From: Alphaproteobacteria bacterium
GTDB taxonomy: Bacteria > Pseudomonadota > Alphaproteobacteria > UBA9655
Direction: 5' to 3'
Assembly (NCBI GenBank): GCA_013815465.1
Contig: JACDGE010000004.1
Coordinates: forward strand, 1-64,000
DNA: 64,000 nucleotides
Each line of letters begins with the position of its first letter. Within the stretch, counting starts at the first letter, position 1. The translations under genes were made by a program, and so were the position numbers. Below are positions 40,379 through 48,546 of the stretch, piece by piece. Below the pieces are notes generated by a model. It did not search any database. It was not told the origin of the DNA and worked only from the letters and a program-made list of their open reading frames with translations.

Positions 40379-41893
40379 TTAATACCACTTTTCAAACAAT
40401 GCCGGAACAATGTTTTCGATATCCCGAAAACTTTTGCATTCATACTTCTGTATAGCCGTTTTTAGCTTTTCTTTATCTAGTGTAAGCTCTATTTCTTCTT
40501 CATTTGCTAGCGTTTCAAAGAGTTCAGCTGCATAAGAAAAAAGCGCTTCTGGGAGTGGCATTGGAAATTTAATATGGCCAAAGCGGCTTTTTAGGTATTT
40601 TTCTTCAATGGGATTATTAGATGAAACTAAAACAAGCTTAGAAGGCACAGGTAATTTAATCCCTTCTCCTTCTACTCCTACACCAAAATAGGTTGTGGAC
40701 AGTTTCGAAAAATCACCATTAAAAACACGCTTTGCTGGCGCTTCATATTCTTTATCATTCAGCCAATTTGCTTCATCCATAGTCACAACTGATCCTCTCG
40801 TCCGTTGACGACACTGATTTCTGAGGACCTTTAGAAAAGCTCCAGGATGTGTATCCCCGCCTTCAAGTTCAGCTGCAGAGGTGATGATCAACGGCTCATA
40901 GGAAACACTCATCGGAAGAAGCGCCTGAATCCAATCAACAAGTTGTTTTGCAAAATGTGTTTTTCCAATGCCTCCCTCTCCATAAAGAAAAAGGGGTTTT
41001 GGCTGGGTTCCTTTCCCCATAAGGCTTTTAACAAACAATCTGATATTTGCCTTAAGCAGTGAAAGGGAAAGATCATCCTCTTCAAAGGGCTGATATTTTT
41101 TGAAAAATTGATCAACTTTACTTATAATACCTTGTTTTATTCTTCTCTCTATAAGATCTTTCTTTAAGATCCCTTTATCAAGAGGGAGGTCGTTATTGTC
41201 TTCATCCCTAAGGTAAAGAGAAGGTTTGGGTTCATATATTGTTAATCCTAAAGTAAAAGAGAGAAAATCTAAGGCACGCTTCTCTTCAAAAGGATTTTGG
41301 CGAGCCACCATCAACTTTTCAATAATAACAGGCCACAAAGGATTGGGGATAAAGCACTGCTTTTGAACATATTCTTTTTCAAGATCATCTACAGGGTGCG
41401 TTGGTTTTTTATAAAGATTATACCCCGCACGAACCCCATCCATCAAATAATAAAGCCCGCTAAGAATAGAAATGCTACCGCCATAAGAATCAGGGCCGAG
41501 TAGATAAGTAGTGGCTCCTCCCATCAACACCACTAATGCACCGGCTTCATATGCCGGTCGTAAAATTGTATGTCTTCGCACAGCAGCTAGATGTGCAAGA
41601 CATTCAGCTTTGTAAGCTTTTAGGCTCTCTTCATCTTCCTCTGACAATAGTTGTATGCTTTGAATCTCTTGCTTTTCCTCTTTATCTGACGGGGGATCAA
41701 TGTTGTGCGAGCACCCCATTTTCTCTATAAGAGGACGGTATTTTTTCTGAATTATCTTCAGATTGCTTCCCTCGTTATAATCTAAGTTCCCAGGAGGGTT
41801 GCCTTGAGAGGAACCGCCTTCACCGCCAGCAAAGGCTCCCCAACAGATGGTATTGACACAAACAACCAAGAACAACTTTTTCATCACATTCAT
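40379..41893 (-). CDS. Exported or membrane-anchored AAA+ ATPase
   Basis: A 504-residue protein combining an export signal with an AAA+ module. Residues 1-22 (MKKLFLVVCVNTICWGAFAG core) are a signal peptide, then a Gly/Asn-rich linker, a helical region, and a hydrophobic hairpin (about 115-155: AGALVVLMGGATTYLLGP and SISILSGLYYLMDG). The ATPase part has Walker A GEGGIGKTH (305-313), Walker B VVTMDEAN (369-376), sensor-1 SSNNP, and SRFGHIKF with an arginine-finger-like Arg. AAA+ proteins are rarely exported because the periplasm has no ATP; torsins in the ER lumen are a known case. It may be a host-directed effector, or the signal may act as a first membrane anchor. GAGG lies eight bases before the ATG. 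Confidence 0.7.
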   Translation of the reverse strand: MNVMKKLFLVVCVNTICWGAFAGGEGGSSQGNPPGNLDYNEGSNLKIIQKKYRPLIEKMGCSHNIDPPSDKEEKQEIQSIQLLSEEDEESLKAYKAECLAHLAAVRRHTILRPAYEAGALVVLMGGATTYLLGPDSYGGSISILSGLYYLMDGVRAGYNLYKKPTHPVDDLEKEYVQKQCFIPNPLWPVIIEKLMVARQNPFEEKRALDFLSFTLGLTIYEPKPSLYLRDEDNNDLPLDKGILKKDLIERRIKQGIISKVDQFFKKYQPFEEDDLSLSLLKANIRLFVKSLMGKGTQPKPLFLYGEGGIGKTHFAKQLVDWIQALLPMSVSYEPLIITSAAELEGGDTHPGAFLKVLRNQCRQRTRGSVVTMDEANWLNDKEYEAPAKRVFNGDFSKLSTTYFGVGVEGEGIKLPVPSKLVLVSSNNPIEEKYLKSRFGHIKFPMPLPEALFSYAAELFETLANEEEIELTLDKEKLKTAIQKYECKSFRDIENIVPALFEKWY

Positions 41894-42466
41894 AATAAAA
41901 ACCTCGAATAATTAAAATAATTGTAGATATTATTTTTACTTTATAAGTTTTTCAATTAAAAACTAGCGTTGATTGATAATAAAAAGCAAAATGGGGGGAA
42001 TTTGCCGTATCGCCAGGACTTGCGCCTGTGCTCGGAGGCTATCTGACTTACCACAATGGTTGGCAAGTCGTTGATCGATTGGACCTTATGCAACAATTAG
42101 GGCGTCAGGTGAACCCAACTCAAAAATGAGGAGTCTCAAATAATTTAGGAAAGAGATGCAAAAAAAGAGCCTCCAATGATCTAATACAAATAAATTATCT
42201 TTGGTTATAAAATCTTTCTTCTCCTCAATTCTCCTTTCTTATTGGCAGCAACATTCTTTCCTATCAACCCATATCCTATGCATGATAACGGCTAATTTCC
42301 TCGCAACTGCAACTGCTGCTTTTTTAAAACCTTTTTCTTGGCAATTCACAATTCCCAAATTTTTAATTTATAAAAAGATGATGATATAAGTGAAGTATTA
42401 TGAGGGGGAAAGAAGTAAAAGGTAAGGTAAACTGTTTATTAGGGCTCTTGGGGCATAAGACGCTCT
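41894..42466. other. Gene-poor stretch between the AAA+ gene and cpaE
   Basis: It holds the promoter region of the AAA+ gene (AT-rich 41894-41990) and the permease-like fragment at 42001-42128. The rest of the stretch contains only short frames of low-complexity hydrophobic sequence that I do not consider genes. Confidence 0.55.
42001..42128 (+). pseudogene. MFS permease-like fragment
   Basis: An open frame without a start reads FAVSPGLAPVLGGYLTYHNGW, close to the segment-5 motif of Bcr/CflA-type drug-efflux permeases, then VDRLDLMQQLGRQVNPTQK and a stop. It is a short remnant, perhaps of two joined fragments. Confidence 0.45.
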
Positions 42467-43642
42467 TTAAAATAATTTCTTAAACCATCCCTCCTTTTTT
42501 TCAGCTTTACGGGTTCCAAGGATGTCCAACATAATTTCTCTTATGGATTCCGCAAGTGGATTGTTTGTGTTCTCCATTGTTTTACCCTGGTTCAGAAATT
42601 CCAAGGGAAGCAAATTATTATAAAGAATAGTATGGTTAATTTTATTCTTTAGGTTCTTTTCAAATTCCTCAAGACCTAATTCGCTTTTTTTATACTGACC
42701 GCTTTTGTTCATTACAATAATAGACCGGTCCACCCCACCTTCTAAGTTGAGATAATGGGTAAGCCGTCCTGCATCTCTCAAATTCGCAACGGAAGGCTCC
42801 GTTATCAGAAGCATAATATTTGCTTTAAGAAGCATTGTACTTATAAATTCATTAAAATAATGAGGGATGTCCACAATGACATAATGGAATTGTTTTGAAA
42901 GATAAGTCAGGAGCTCCTCTAAACCTTCAATTTTGTATTGTATTTTTTCTTGCAAGGGTTCTTCTGAACTCAAAAGAAAAAGCCGCTGATTAACAGGAAC
43001 CAATAATCTATCTATAAAGACCTGATCAATGCGGCCTGGACTTTCAAAGACCTCTCTAAGGCCAAAGCTTGGTTTCAAATCGAAATTTAAGGAAAGCGTC
43101 CCAAAGTAGAGATCTAGATCAATGAGAACAACTCTACGTAACTTTTCCATGGAAAGCATAGCTGCAAGATTTGATGCAATAAAAGTCGCTCCTACTCCTC
43201 CTCGTGATCCCATACAAGCAATTATCTTACCTGACTTGGTGGACTTACCCTCTACTTGGGCCTTGCCTGAGAGCATCGATTGTAAGGTGCGTTCCAAAAT
43301 TTCAGAAAATAATGGAGTTAGTAAGTATTCATAAATACCAATTTTGTTTAAGTCCCTATAGAGACTCACTTCATTTTTTTGACCAACAGCTATTATGTTA
43401 ATATTTGGGCTACAAACCTCTAATAATTGGGCCATATCTGATATAGGTAGTTCAGATTTGGAAATATCCACTATTAAGAAAGCAGGCGATTTTTTCTCTC
43501 TATATAGATCAATTGCTTGGCTTATCCCACCAGCTTTAATTTCATAGTTCTTCAGACCTAGTTGCTTGGCTACGTTATTGAGGACCTCTATATCATCAGA
43601 GCTTTCAATAAAAGCGGAAAAAACTTCTTGATTCGCTGCCAT
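42467..43642 (-). CDS. cpaE: Pilus assembly ATPase CpaE (TadZ)
   Basis: MinD/ParA-like protein that places the Tad pilus machine, often at a cell pole. The 391-residue protein has a degenerate receiver-like N-terminal domain (about 5-120) and a P-loop domain opening GSRGGVGATFIASNLA; the usual second Lys of the P-loop is missing, as is common in CpaE. VVLIDLDLYFG and IVDIPHYFNEF follow. It is the last gene of the second Tad unit, three bases after cpaD. Confidence 0.94.
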   Translation of the reverse strand: MAANQEVFSAFIESSDDIEVLNNVAKQLGLKNYEIKAGGISQAIDLYREKKSPAFLIVDISKSELPISDMAQLLEVCSPNINIIAVGQKNEVSLYRDLNKIGIYEYLLTPLFSEILERTLQSMLSGKAQVEGKSTKSGKIIACMGSRGGVGATFIASNLAAMLSMEKLRRVVLIDLDLYFGTLSLNFDLKPSFGLREVFESPGRIDQVFIDRLLVPVNQRLFLLSSEEPLQEKIQYKIEGLEELLTYLSKQFHYVIVDIPHYFNEFISTMLLKANIMLLITEPSVANLRDAGRLTHYLNLEGGVDRSIIVMNKSGQYKKSELGLEEFEKNLKNKINHTILYNNLLPLEFLNQGKTMENTNNPLAESIREIMLDILGTRKAEKKEGWFKKLF

Positions 43643-43645
43643 TAA

Positions 43646-44407
43646 CTAATAACTGCCTCCTGAAGGTGCTGCCGTAGCACCTGCCCCTGCCCCAACTACT
43701 GGATTCTGCATGGTTGTTGTCGTGACTTGAGCAATGGCTTTGACCTTATCATGTTCATACCGGTTTACACCTGCAGCCATAACTGTTCCGTCGTAGGCAT
43801 CTCTCTGGCGCCCTCTCAAAAGATCTAGAGGATTCGCGACCATGTGGCCAAGATTCACTTCTGTAGAGCATCCATGGTTACTCGGGCTATAGGCTTGAGA
43901 AGCATCCCCAATTTGTTTGGAAAAATTTGAACATGAAGGCGTAATCACAACAAAACGCTCAACAATAACGACAACCACAGATCCCCTCGCATGATCTTTT
44001 TGGTGACGTGGCTTGTTATGACAGTTTTTGTGCTTATCATAATGATGTTCACTATACTGCTCTTCAACGTGGTCATAATTACGATTGAGAAGGTCAGAAG
44101 GCACACCAAATCTTAGAAGTTCTCGCTCAATATCCATGAGCCTTTTATCCGAGTGTCCCCCATATTCTTCCAAGGTGATTCGAACGGCATAGGGACTGGA
44201 AATTGTGTTCTTCAAAAATTCAATGAATTTTCCTTTTTCCAAGGAGTTCATCCCCTCGCCATGTGCTGGCACGGGAAGGGTATATTTAAATACGGCACGA
44301 TCAACCCTATTTTCTTTCGGACTTTCTGCTGGTGTCCATTCAGCAACCTCTGGGGTACAACCTGAAAGTAAGGCTATTCCTAAGACACAGATTTTACTTA
44401 TTTTCAT
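43646..44407 (-). CDS. cpaD: Pilus assembly lipoprotein CpaD
   Basis: Outer-membrane lipoprotein that supports the CpaC secretin. The ATG at 44407 follows AAGGTGAAG and gives MKISKICVLGIALLSGC with the lipobox Cys at residue 17; an ATG at 44470 would overlap cpaC. Total 253 residues. The mature part has the CpaD features CSNFSKQIGDASQAYSPSNHGC and the NLGHMVANPLDLLRGR segment. An unusual His/Lys-rich insert (HHYDKHKNCHNKPRHQKD) lies in the middle and could bind metal. Confidence 0.9.
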   Translation of the reverse strand: MKISKICVLGIALLSGCTPEVAEWTPAESPKENRVDRAVFKYTLPVPAHGEGMNSLEKGKFIEFLKNTISSPYAVRITLEEYGGHSDKRLMDIERELLRFGVPSDLLNRNYDHVEEQYSEHHYDKHKNCHNKPRHQKDHARGSVVVVIVERFVVITPSCSNFSKQIGDASQAYSPSNHGCSTEVNLGHMVANPLDLLRGRQRDAYDGTVMAAGVNRYEHDKVKAIAQVTTTTMQNPVVGAGAGATAAPSGGSY

Positions 44408-44441
44408 TTTCTTCACCTTACAGTTTTTTATTGTTGTCATT

Positions 44442-46010
44442 TTACTCAATGCTAAAGCCTGCGGGTCCAATCAAGCGGATCCCCCCCGGACCAAATGCAG
44501 GTGCCTTACCTTTTTGAACACCTTGTTTGATGAGACGTCTTTCAAAAATCATCTCAACAAAAGTTGCAAACTGCATGTTGTCCGTTGGCAACGACATTTC
44601 CTTTCCGGCCGCAGGTTCTACAAGATAAGGCGTAATAAGGATAACAAGTTCTGAATCGCCTCGTTGGAATTGATTCGATCGAAACAATGGTCCTAATACG
44701 GGCAGGTCTCCAAGTCCAGGAATAGCACCAATACTAGAGCGAGAGGTATTCAAGAGCAAACCAGCAATGGCGAATGTTTGACCACTGGCCAGTTCTACGG
44801 TTGTTTCCGCCCATCTCGTTAAAATTCCGGGGACAACAATATCATTTAATTTAATGCCATTGTTTGGATCCAATTCACTGACCTCTGGGCGAACCCTCAT
44901 GCTAATTAAACGGCCATCGAGAACGGTTGGGGTAAAGGCCAAACTCACACCATACTGTTTGAACTCAATCGTAATATTTCCCAGCTGTTGGGGGACAGGA
45001 TAGGGGAATTCTCCACCTGCAAGAAAGCTAGCTGTTTCTCCTGAAATCGCCATCAAATTCGGCTCCGCTAAAATCGTAACGAGCCCTTCCTGAGACAACA
45101 TATCGAAAACTGAGTTAATATCAGAATGCTTATTTAAAAAGTTGATCCCAATTGAATCAACAGGATCGTTGACGCCGCGTATTAATTCAGAGGTAGGTTT
45201 TAAAGTCAAGACACTTGGAGCGCTCGTTCCAGGAGGAATAGGGAAGATAGGATCCCCCCCCGTGATAGGTGACCTTCCGGTGATGGCCCCAAAGTTGAAA
45301 TTTCCAATATTAGCAAATGCAGTCTGCCAGTTGATAGAAAATTTATTCAACACACCTCTTGCCACTTCAGCAATCTTAACCCGAAGACTCACCTGCACGG
45401 GGGATTTAATAGCCAAGCGGTTAATAATGGTTTGCTCTGAGGACTTCCCTCCTTTATCCCCTGATTTATCCGTGCCTTTCGCTACAAACTTATCAGCAAT
45501 AAGTCGTATTTCTTCTGCCGTTTTGGGAGAGTCAACCTGCCCCTCTAAGATAATGGCTCCTGGAATAGACTGAATCTCTACAAGCCCATAGGGATCAAAG
45601 GGCGCAATCATTTTCTTCAATTGAGAAATATCGTAAGTCACATAGATTTCAGTCTTTAAAATCTCTTTTCCTTTTGAATTTACCGCAAAAAGCTTCGTTT
45701 TACCCGGTGCCCTACCATACACATAGGCTGTATGGGGACTGGTGAGTTGAACATCAGCGATTTCGGGATTTGCAATAAAAATCTCTGCTACGTCCTTATC
45801 AAAGTGGAGAATTTCCGCATCATTGATCTCCAGATGTATGTTTTTAGCCATTGCAAGCGATGCAAAACCCATCATAAAGCCGCATACGCATAAGCTTGCG
45901 AATAAAGTTAAAAAACGCTCTTTCCAGATTTTTTGATTATTCATTTTGGTCTCTTTCCTTGCGTGTGCTCTTGTTTTCAATTGATGCGTTAACCGAGGGT
46001 CTAAAGACAT
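44442..46010 (-). CDS. cpaC: Tad/Cpa secretin CpaC (RcpA)
   Basis: Outer-membrane secretin forming the pilus exit pore. Up to 522 residues: an N-terminal domain with LEINDAEILHFDKDVAEIFIANPEIADVQ, a BON-like domain with IPGAIILEGQVDSPKTAEEI, and the secretin domain with VPVPGILTRWAET-type strands and SIGAIPGLGDLPVLGPLFRS. AAGGAG eight bases before 46010 favours this start; an internal ATG at 45944 would give a more usual signal peptide (ending ASLAMA). It starts two bases after cpaB. Confidence 0.94.
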   Translation of the reverse strand: MSLDPRLTHQLKTRAHARKETKMNNQKIWKERFLTLFASLCVCGFMMGFASLAMAKNIHLEINDAEILHFDKDVAEIFIANPEIADVQLTSPHTAYVYGRAPGKTKLFAVNSKGKEILKTEIYVTYDISQLKKMIAPFDPYGLVEIQSIPGAIILEGQVDSPKTAEEIRLIADKFVAKGTDKSGDKGGKSSEQTIINRLAIKSPVQVSLRVKIAEVARGVLNKFSINWQTAFANIGNFNFGAITGRSPITGGDPIFPIPPGTSAPSVLTLKPTSELIRGVNDPVDSIGINFLNKHSDINSVFDMLSQEGLVTILAEPNLMAISGETASFLAGGEFPYPVPQQLGNITIEFKQYGVSLAFTPTVLDGRLISMRVRPEVSELDPNNGIKLNDIVVPGILTRWAETTVELASGQTFAIAGLLLNTSRSSIGAIPGLGDLPVLGPLFRSNQFQRGDSELVILITPYLVEPAAGKEMSLPTDNMQFATFVEMIFERRLIKQGVQKGKAPAFGPGGIRLIGPAGFSIE

Positions 46011-46012
46011 TC

Positions 46013-46816
46013 TTATTTCTCCTTAAACTGTATTTCGCTTTTTTCTTTTCCACGCATGAGGATGATTTTTCTATCTTCAGCTTTTTTTACAGCAGGGGAT
46101 TTTGCTTGAACTTCTGCTCCTTCTCCTGCCGGGTCTCCTGCTTCCATACTGTGTAAGCTGAGCGATATTACTCCCTCTTTTACTGCAGCCATTAAAATAT
46201 CTGCTTCTTCAGGCTTCATTTCCAGAGTTGCAACATGTGGAGGCGTTTTTGGTGTTTCGTTTGGCGGGGAAAGCGCTGTATCAAAAGCAAGAACTTTAAT
46301 ATTCTTTAAAATCGTTTTACTCTTTCCAACCTGTAAAGGACCTTCTGGGACCGTCGTTGACAAAATTACGTCTACAAAATCTCCAGGATAGATAAGTCCA
46401 CTACCAGAAGAAGAAGCTGTCACATCTATGGATACGGCCCTTTTACCAGGGGTTATAATAGCAGCGAGCAGACCTTTATCACCTCTCTTCACCAGTTCTT
46501 CTCTAACAATGGGATTTCCCTTGTGGATAGTAGATCGAACAATTGAACCCATAAATTCTTCTATTTTAGCGGATTCTTCGGTCATATCACTGGGAGTTAT
46601 AGCCGTTGCGGGCCATTCCTGCCATGTTAAATCACCTGCTTTAACCGTATCTCCCACAGAAAGGGTTTTCGCTGCCACCAGGACTTTCGTGATTTTTTTT
46701 TCTTGCGCGATTTCTGGGGGCTTTTCTTCTTTGGTGAGAAAAATTCTTGTTAGAAAGGCAACGCCAACCGCTAAGAAAAGCGCCAAAATCAACCCTATAA
46801 TATCCCTTAATCTCAT
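46013..46816 (-). CDS. cpaB: Pilus assembly protein CpaB (RcpC)
   Basis: Inner-membrane-anchored periplasmic protein with an SAF domain that works with the CpaC secretin. The 267-residue protein has one N-terminal membrane segment (DIIGLILALFLAVGVAFLT), the SAF domain (about 45-110, KVLVAAKTLSVGDTVKAGDL), and the RcpC part with PGKRAVSIDVTASSSGSGLIYPGDFVDV. It lies between cpaA and cpaC with short gaps. Confidence 0.94.
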   Translation of the reverse strand: MRLRDIIGLILALFLAVGVAFLTRIFLTKEEKPPEIAQEKKITKVLVAAKTLSVGDTVKAGDLTWQEWPATAITPSDMTEESAKIEEFMGSIVRSTIHKGNPIVREELVKRGDKGLLAAIITPGKRAVSIDVTASSSGSGLIYPGDFVDVILSTTVPEGPLQVGKSKTILKNIKVLAFDTALSPPNETPKTPPHVATLEMKPEEADILMAAVKEGVISLSLHSMEAGDPAGEGAEVQAKSPAVKKAEDRKIILMRGKEKSEIQFKEK

Positions 46817-46831
46817 CCCTGAATCCTCTTT

Positions 46832-47392
46832 TTATAAATGTGTTATTGGACTAATTATCAACATGATAATGGATCCCGCTGCAATTGCAATTCCGTAAGG
46901 AACCATACGTGAACCTATATTTTCACGCTTTCCTTTTTCAGGACCCGTACCACTACCTATCCATACGTTTTGTAACTTAGGATAGTTTTCCTCTGTTTTT
47001 TGAATTTTCAGCCAAATCCGATCAGATAAATGACCAATATGATCCTTGAATACCAAATATAAGACAGCTAAAATCCCTCCCGCTAAAGAGATAAGAAAGA
47101 GGAGGGGCACGATCCCATGAACGCCAAACCATAAAGAAGTTACCGCTATATACTTTGCATCTCCTGCTCCTATTACTTTTAGCGCATATAGACAATATCC
47201 TACAGCCATTGTAACTGCAAAAACGAGAAGTGCGCTTAGAATAGCATGACTATCTAAATAAATAGGGGCAAAAAATGCATAAAGAACAACCAGCACGCCC
47301 AAAAAAAGATTAGGAATACGGTAGAAACTAAAATCATAAACTCCAATGAGGATATGTATAATAATAAGTAAAGAAATAATTATAAAAAACAT
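46832..47392 (-). CDS. cpaA: Prepilin peptidase CpaA (TadV)
   Basis: Aspartic membrane protease that processes Flp prepilin and TadE/F-type pseudopilins. The 186-residue protein has about six membrane segments and the two catalytic Asp motifs: YDFSFYRIPN in the first loop and GAGDAKY (GxGD). It lacks the N-terminal methylase domain of PilD, as expected for TadV. It lies between the TPR gene and cpaB. Confidence 0.94.
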   Translation of the reverse strand: MFFIIISLLIIIHILIGVYDFSFYRIPNLFLGVLVVLYAFFAPIYLDSHAILSALLVFAVTMAVGYCLYALKVIGAGDAKYIAVTSLWFGVHGIVPLLFLISLAGGILAVLYLVFKDHIGHLSDRIWLKIQKTEENYPKLQNVWIGSGTGPEKGKRENIGSRMVPYGIAIAAGSIIMLIISPITHL

Positions 47393-47402
47393 TTTATCCC
47401 TA

Positions 47403-48242
47403 CTAGTTTTTATTTCTATCTTGCCAATTACGGTTTTCGTTTAAAGGTCCTTCATGATTTTTAGGAATTAGACCTGCATATTCTGCTGTTTCTTGAACAG
47501 CTTCCATATAAGTAATATTATTTCGAACCCAATCACTGGAAAGGTCGACTGTACCAATATTTCTCGCCATTTTCATGTCGCCCGCAAGCCCGTATGCGAG
47601 GGAAAGATTTTGTCTAACCCTTGGAGTTACTTGAGGAGATCGAGAAAGGCGTTCCAAAATATGGATAGCTTCAGCTGTATTTCCGTCAAGTGCCATGGAT
47701 AGACCTAAGTTGCTTTCATATGAAATATTATTCGGGCACTGTTCCATTGCTGCTCGATAATTAGCTTGAGCCCCTCTATGATCTCCTATCATATCAAGAG
47801 CAATTGCATATCCATTCAGAGCCTTAGCAAGAGATGGATTCAACTTGAGAGCCGTGGAAAAAGTCTGGATAGCGTTTTCAGGCTGGTCAATTGTTAGATA
47901 GAGCGCTCCCAACCCTGCGTAGGCCTCAGCAGATCTTGGATAGAGAGAGATTGCTTTATCAAAAGTATTTTTTGATTCTTCAATTGCGTTGGCATCCAAA
48001 AGAGACATTCCTAAGCCTATATAGGCTTTTTCGCAATTAACACACTCTTTGATGATGTCTCTGTAATCATGAATAGCTTGAGGAAGATCTCCACGGGCAC
48101 GCGCTATTTCCGCGGCTTTAAGCTTAGGATGGTCTTCAAATGGAGGAGTGACTAGGTCAGAGTTTAGAAAGGCAAAGTCATTAGCGCACCCGCTTAGAAT
48201 AACCATACAGCTTGCCATGCAGAATAATTTCCAAGAATTCAT
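47403..48242 (-). CDS. tadD: TPR lipoprotein, TadD-like
   Basis: A 279-residue lipoprotein with lipobox VILSGC (Cys19) and about five tetratricopeptide repeats (for example AYIGLGMSLLDANAIEESK and AYAGLGALYLTIDQPENAI). TadD proteins of this type help assemble the secretin. It opens the second Tad unit, 10 bases before cpaA, and its promoter should lie in the shared gap upstream. Confidence 0.88.
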   Translation of the reverse strand: MNSWKLFCMASCMVILSGCANDFAFLNSDLVTPPFEDHPKLKAAEIARARGDLPQAIHDYRDIIKECVNCEKAYIGLGMSLLDANAIEESKNTFDKAISLYPRSAEAYAGLGALYLTIDQPENAIQTFSTALKLNPSLAKALNGYAIALDMIGDHRGAQANYRAAMEQCPNNISYESNLGLSMALDGNTAEAIHILERLSRSPQVTPRVRQNLSLAYGLAGDMKMARNIGTVDLSSDWVRNNITYMEAVQETAEYAGLIPKNHEGPLNENRNWQDRNKN

Positions 48243-48546
48243 ACCTTAATTTCCCCATTAAGCAGTTTTTTAATTGTCAGAAATTTAGCACAAATTTTAC
48301 CTTTGTCATTCTATATAATGTTTCTCCCTGTTGAATTTTTTAAACAGTGACCCTAATGTCACATCACATCATTTTTTTGTGACGTAATTTTATACCTCTA
48401 CGACATTCTGACAACTTATTTTGTTTCCCTCAAAGTCACGCAGAGGTATTCACGTTTAATGGGTATCAAAGGAATAAAAATCGCTGGACAATCGGATAAC
48501 ATCTGTGGGAAAGGTTTATATGTTTAAGTATTTCCCCTAAGGTCAT
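48243..48546. other. Divergent promoter region of the second Tad unit
   Basis: The gap separates tadD from the divergent transporter gene. It holds GTGAC-N6-GTCAC at 48347-48362 with another GTGAC at 48379, a possible operator. Two TTAA-N8-TTAA spacings near 48246-48273 miss the CtrA consensus by one base. No Flp pilin gene is present. Confidence 0.5.

Noticed and set aside
42201..42389. 62-residue hydrophobic frame before cpaE
   Set aside because: No ribosome site, no pilin motif; considered briefly as a missing Flp pilin but it lacks the Gly/Glu processing site.
46428..46898. 156-residue plus-strand frame
   Set aside because: It is antisense to cpaB and crosses into cpaA; the minus-strand genes are certain.
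48246..48273. TTAA-N8-TTAA as CtrA sites before tadD
   Set aside because: Spacing is one base longer than the CtrA consensus on both pairs.
48347..48384. GTGAC/GTCAC repeats as a CRP/FNR site
   Set aside because: The half-site spacing (GTGA-N8-TCAC) does not fit the CRP or FNR consensus, so only a generic palindrome is reported.
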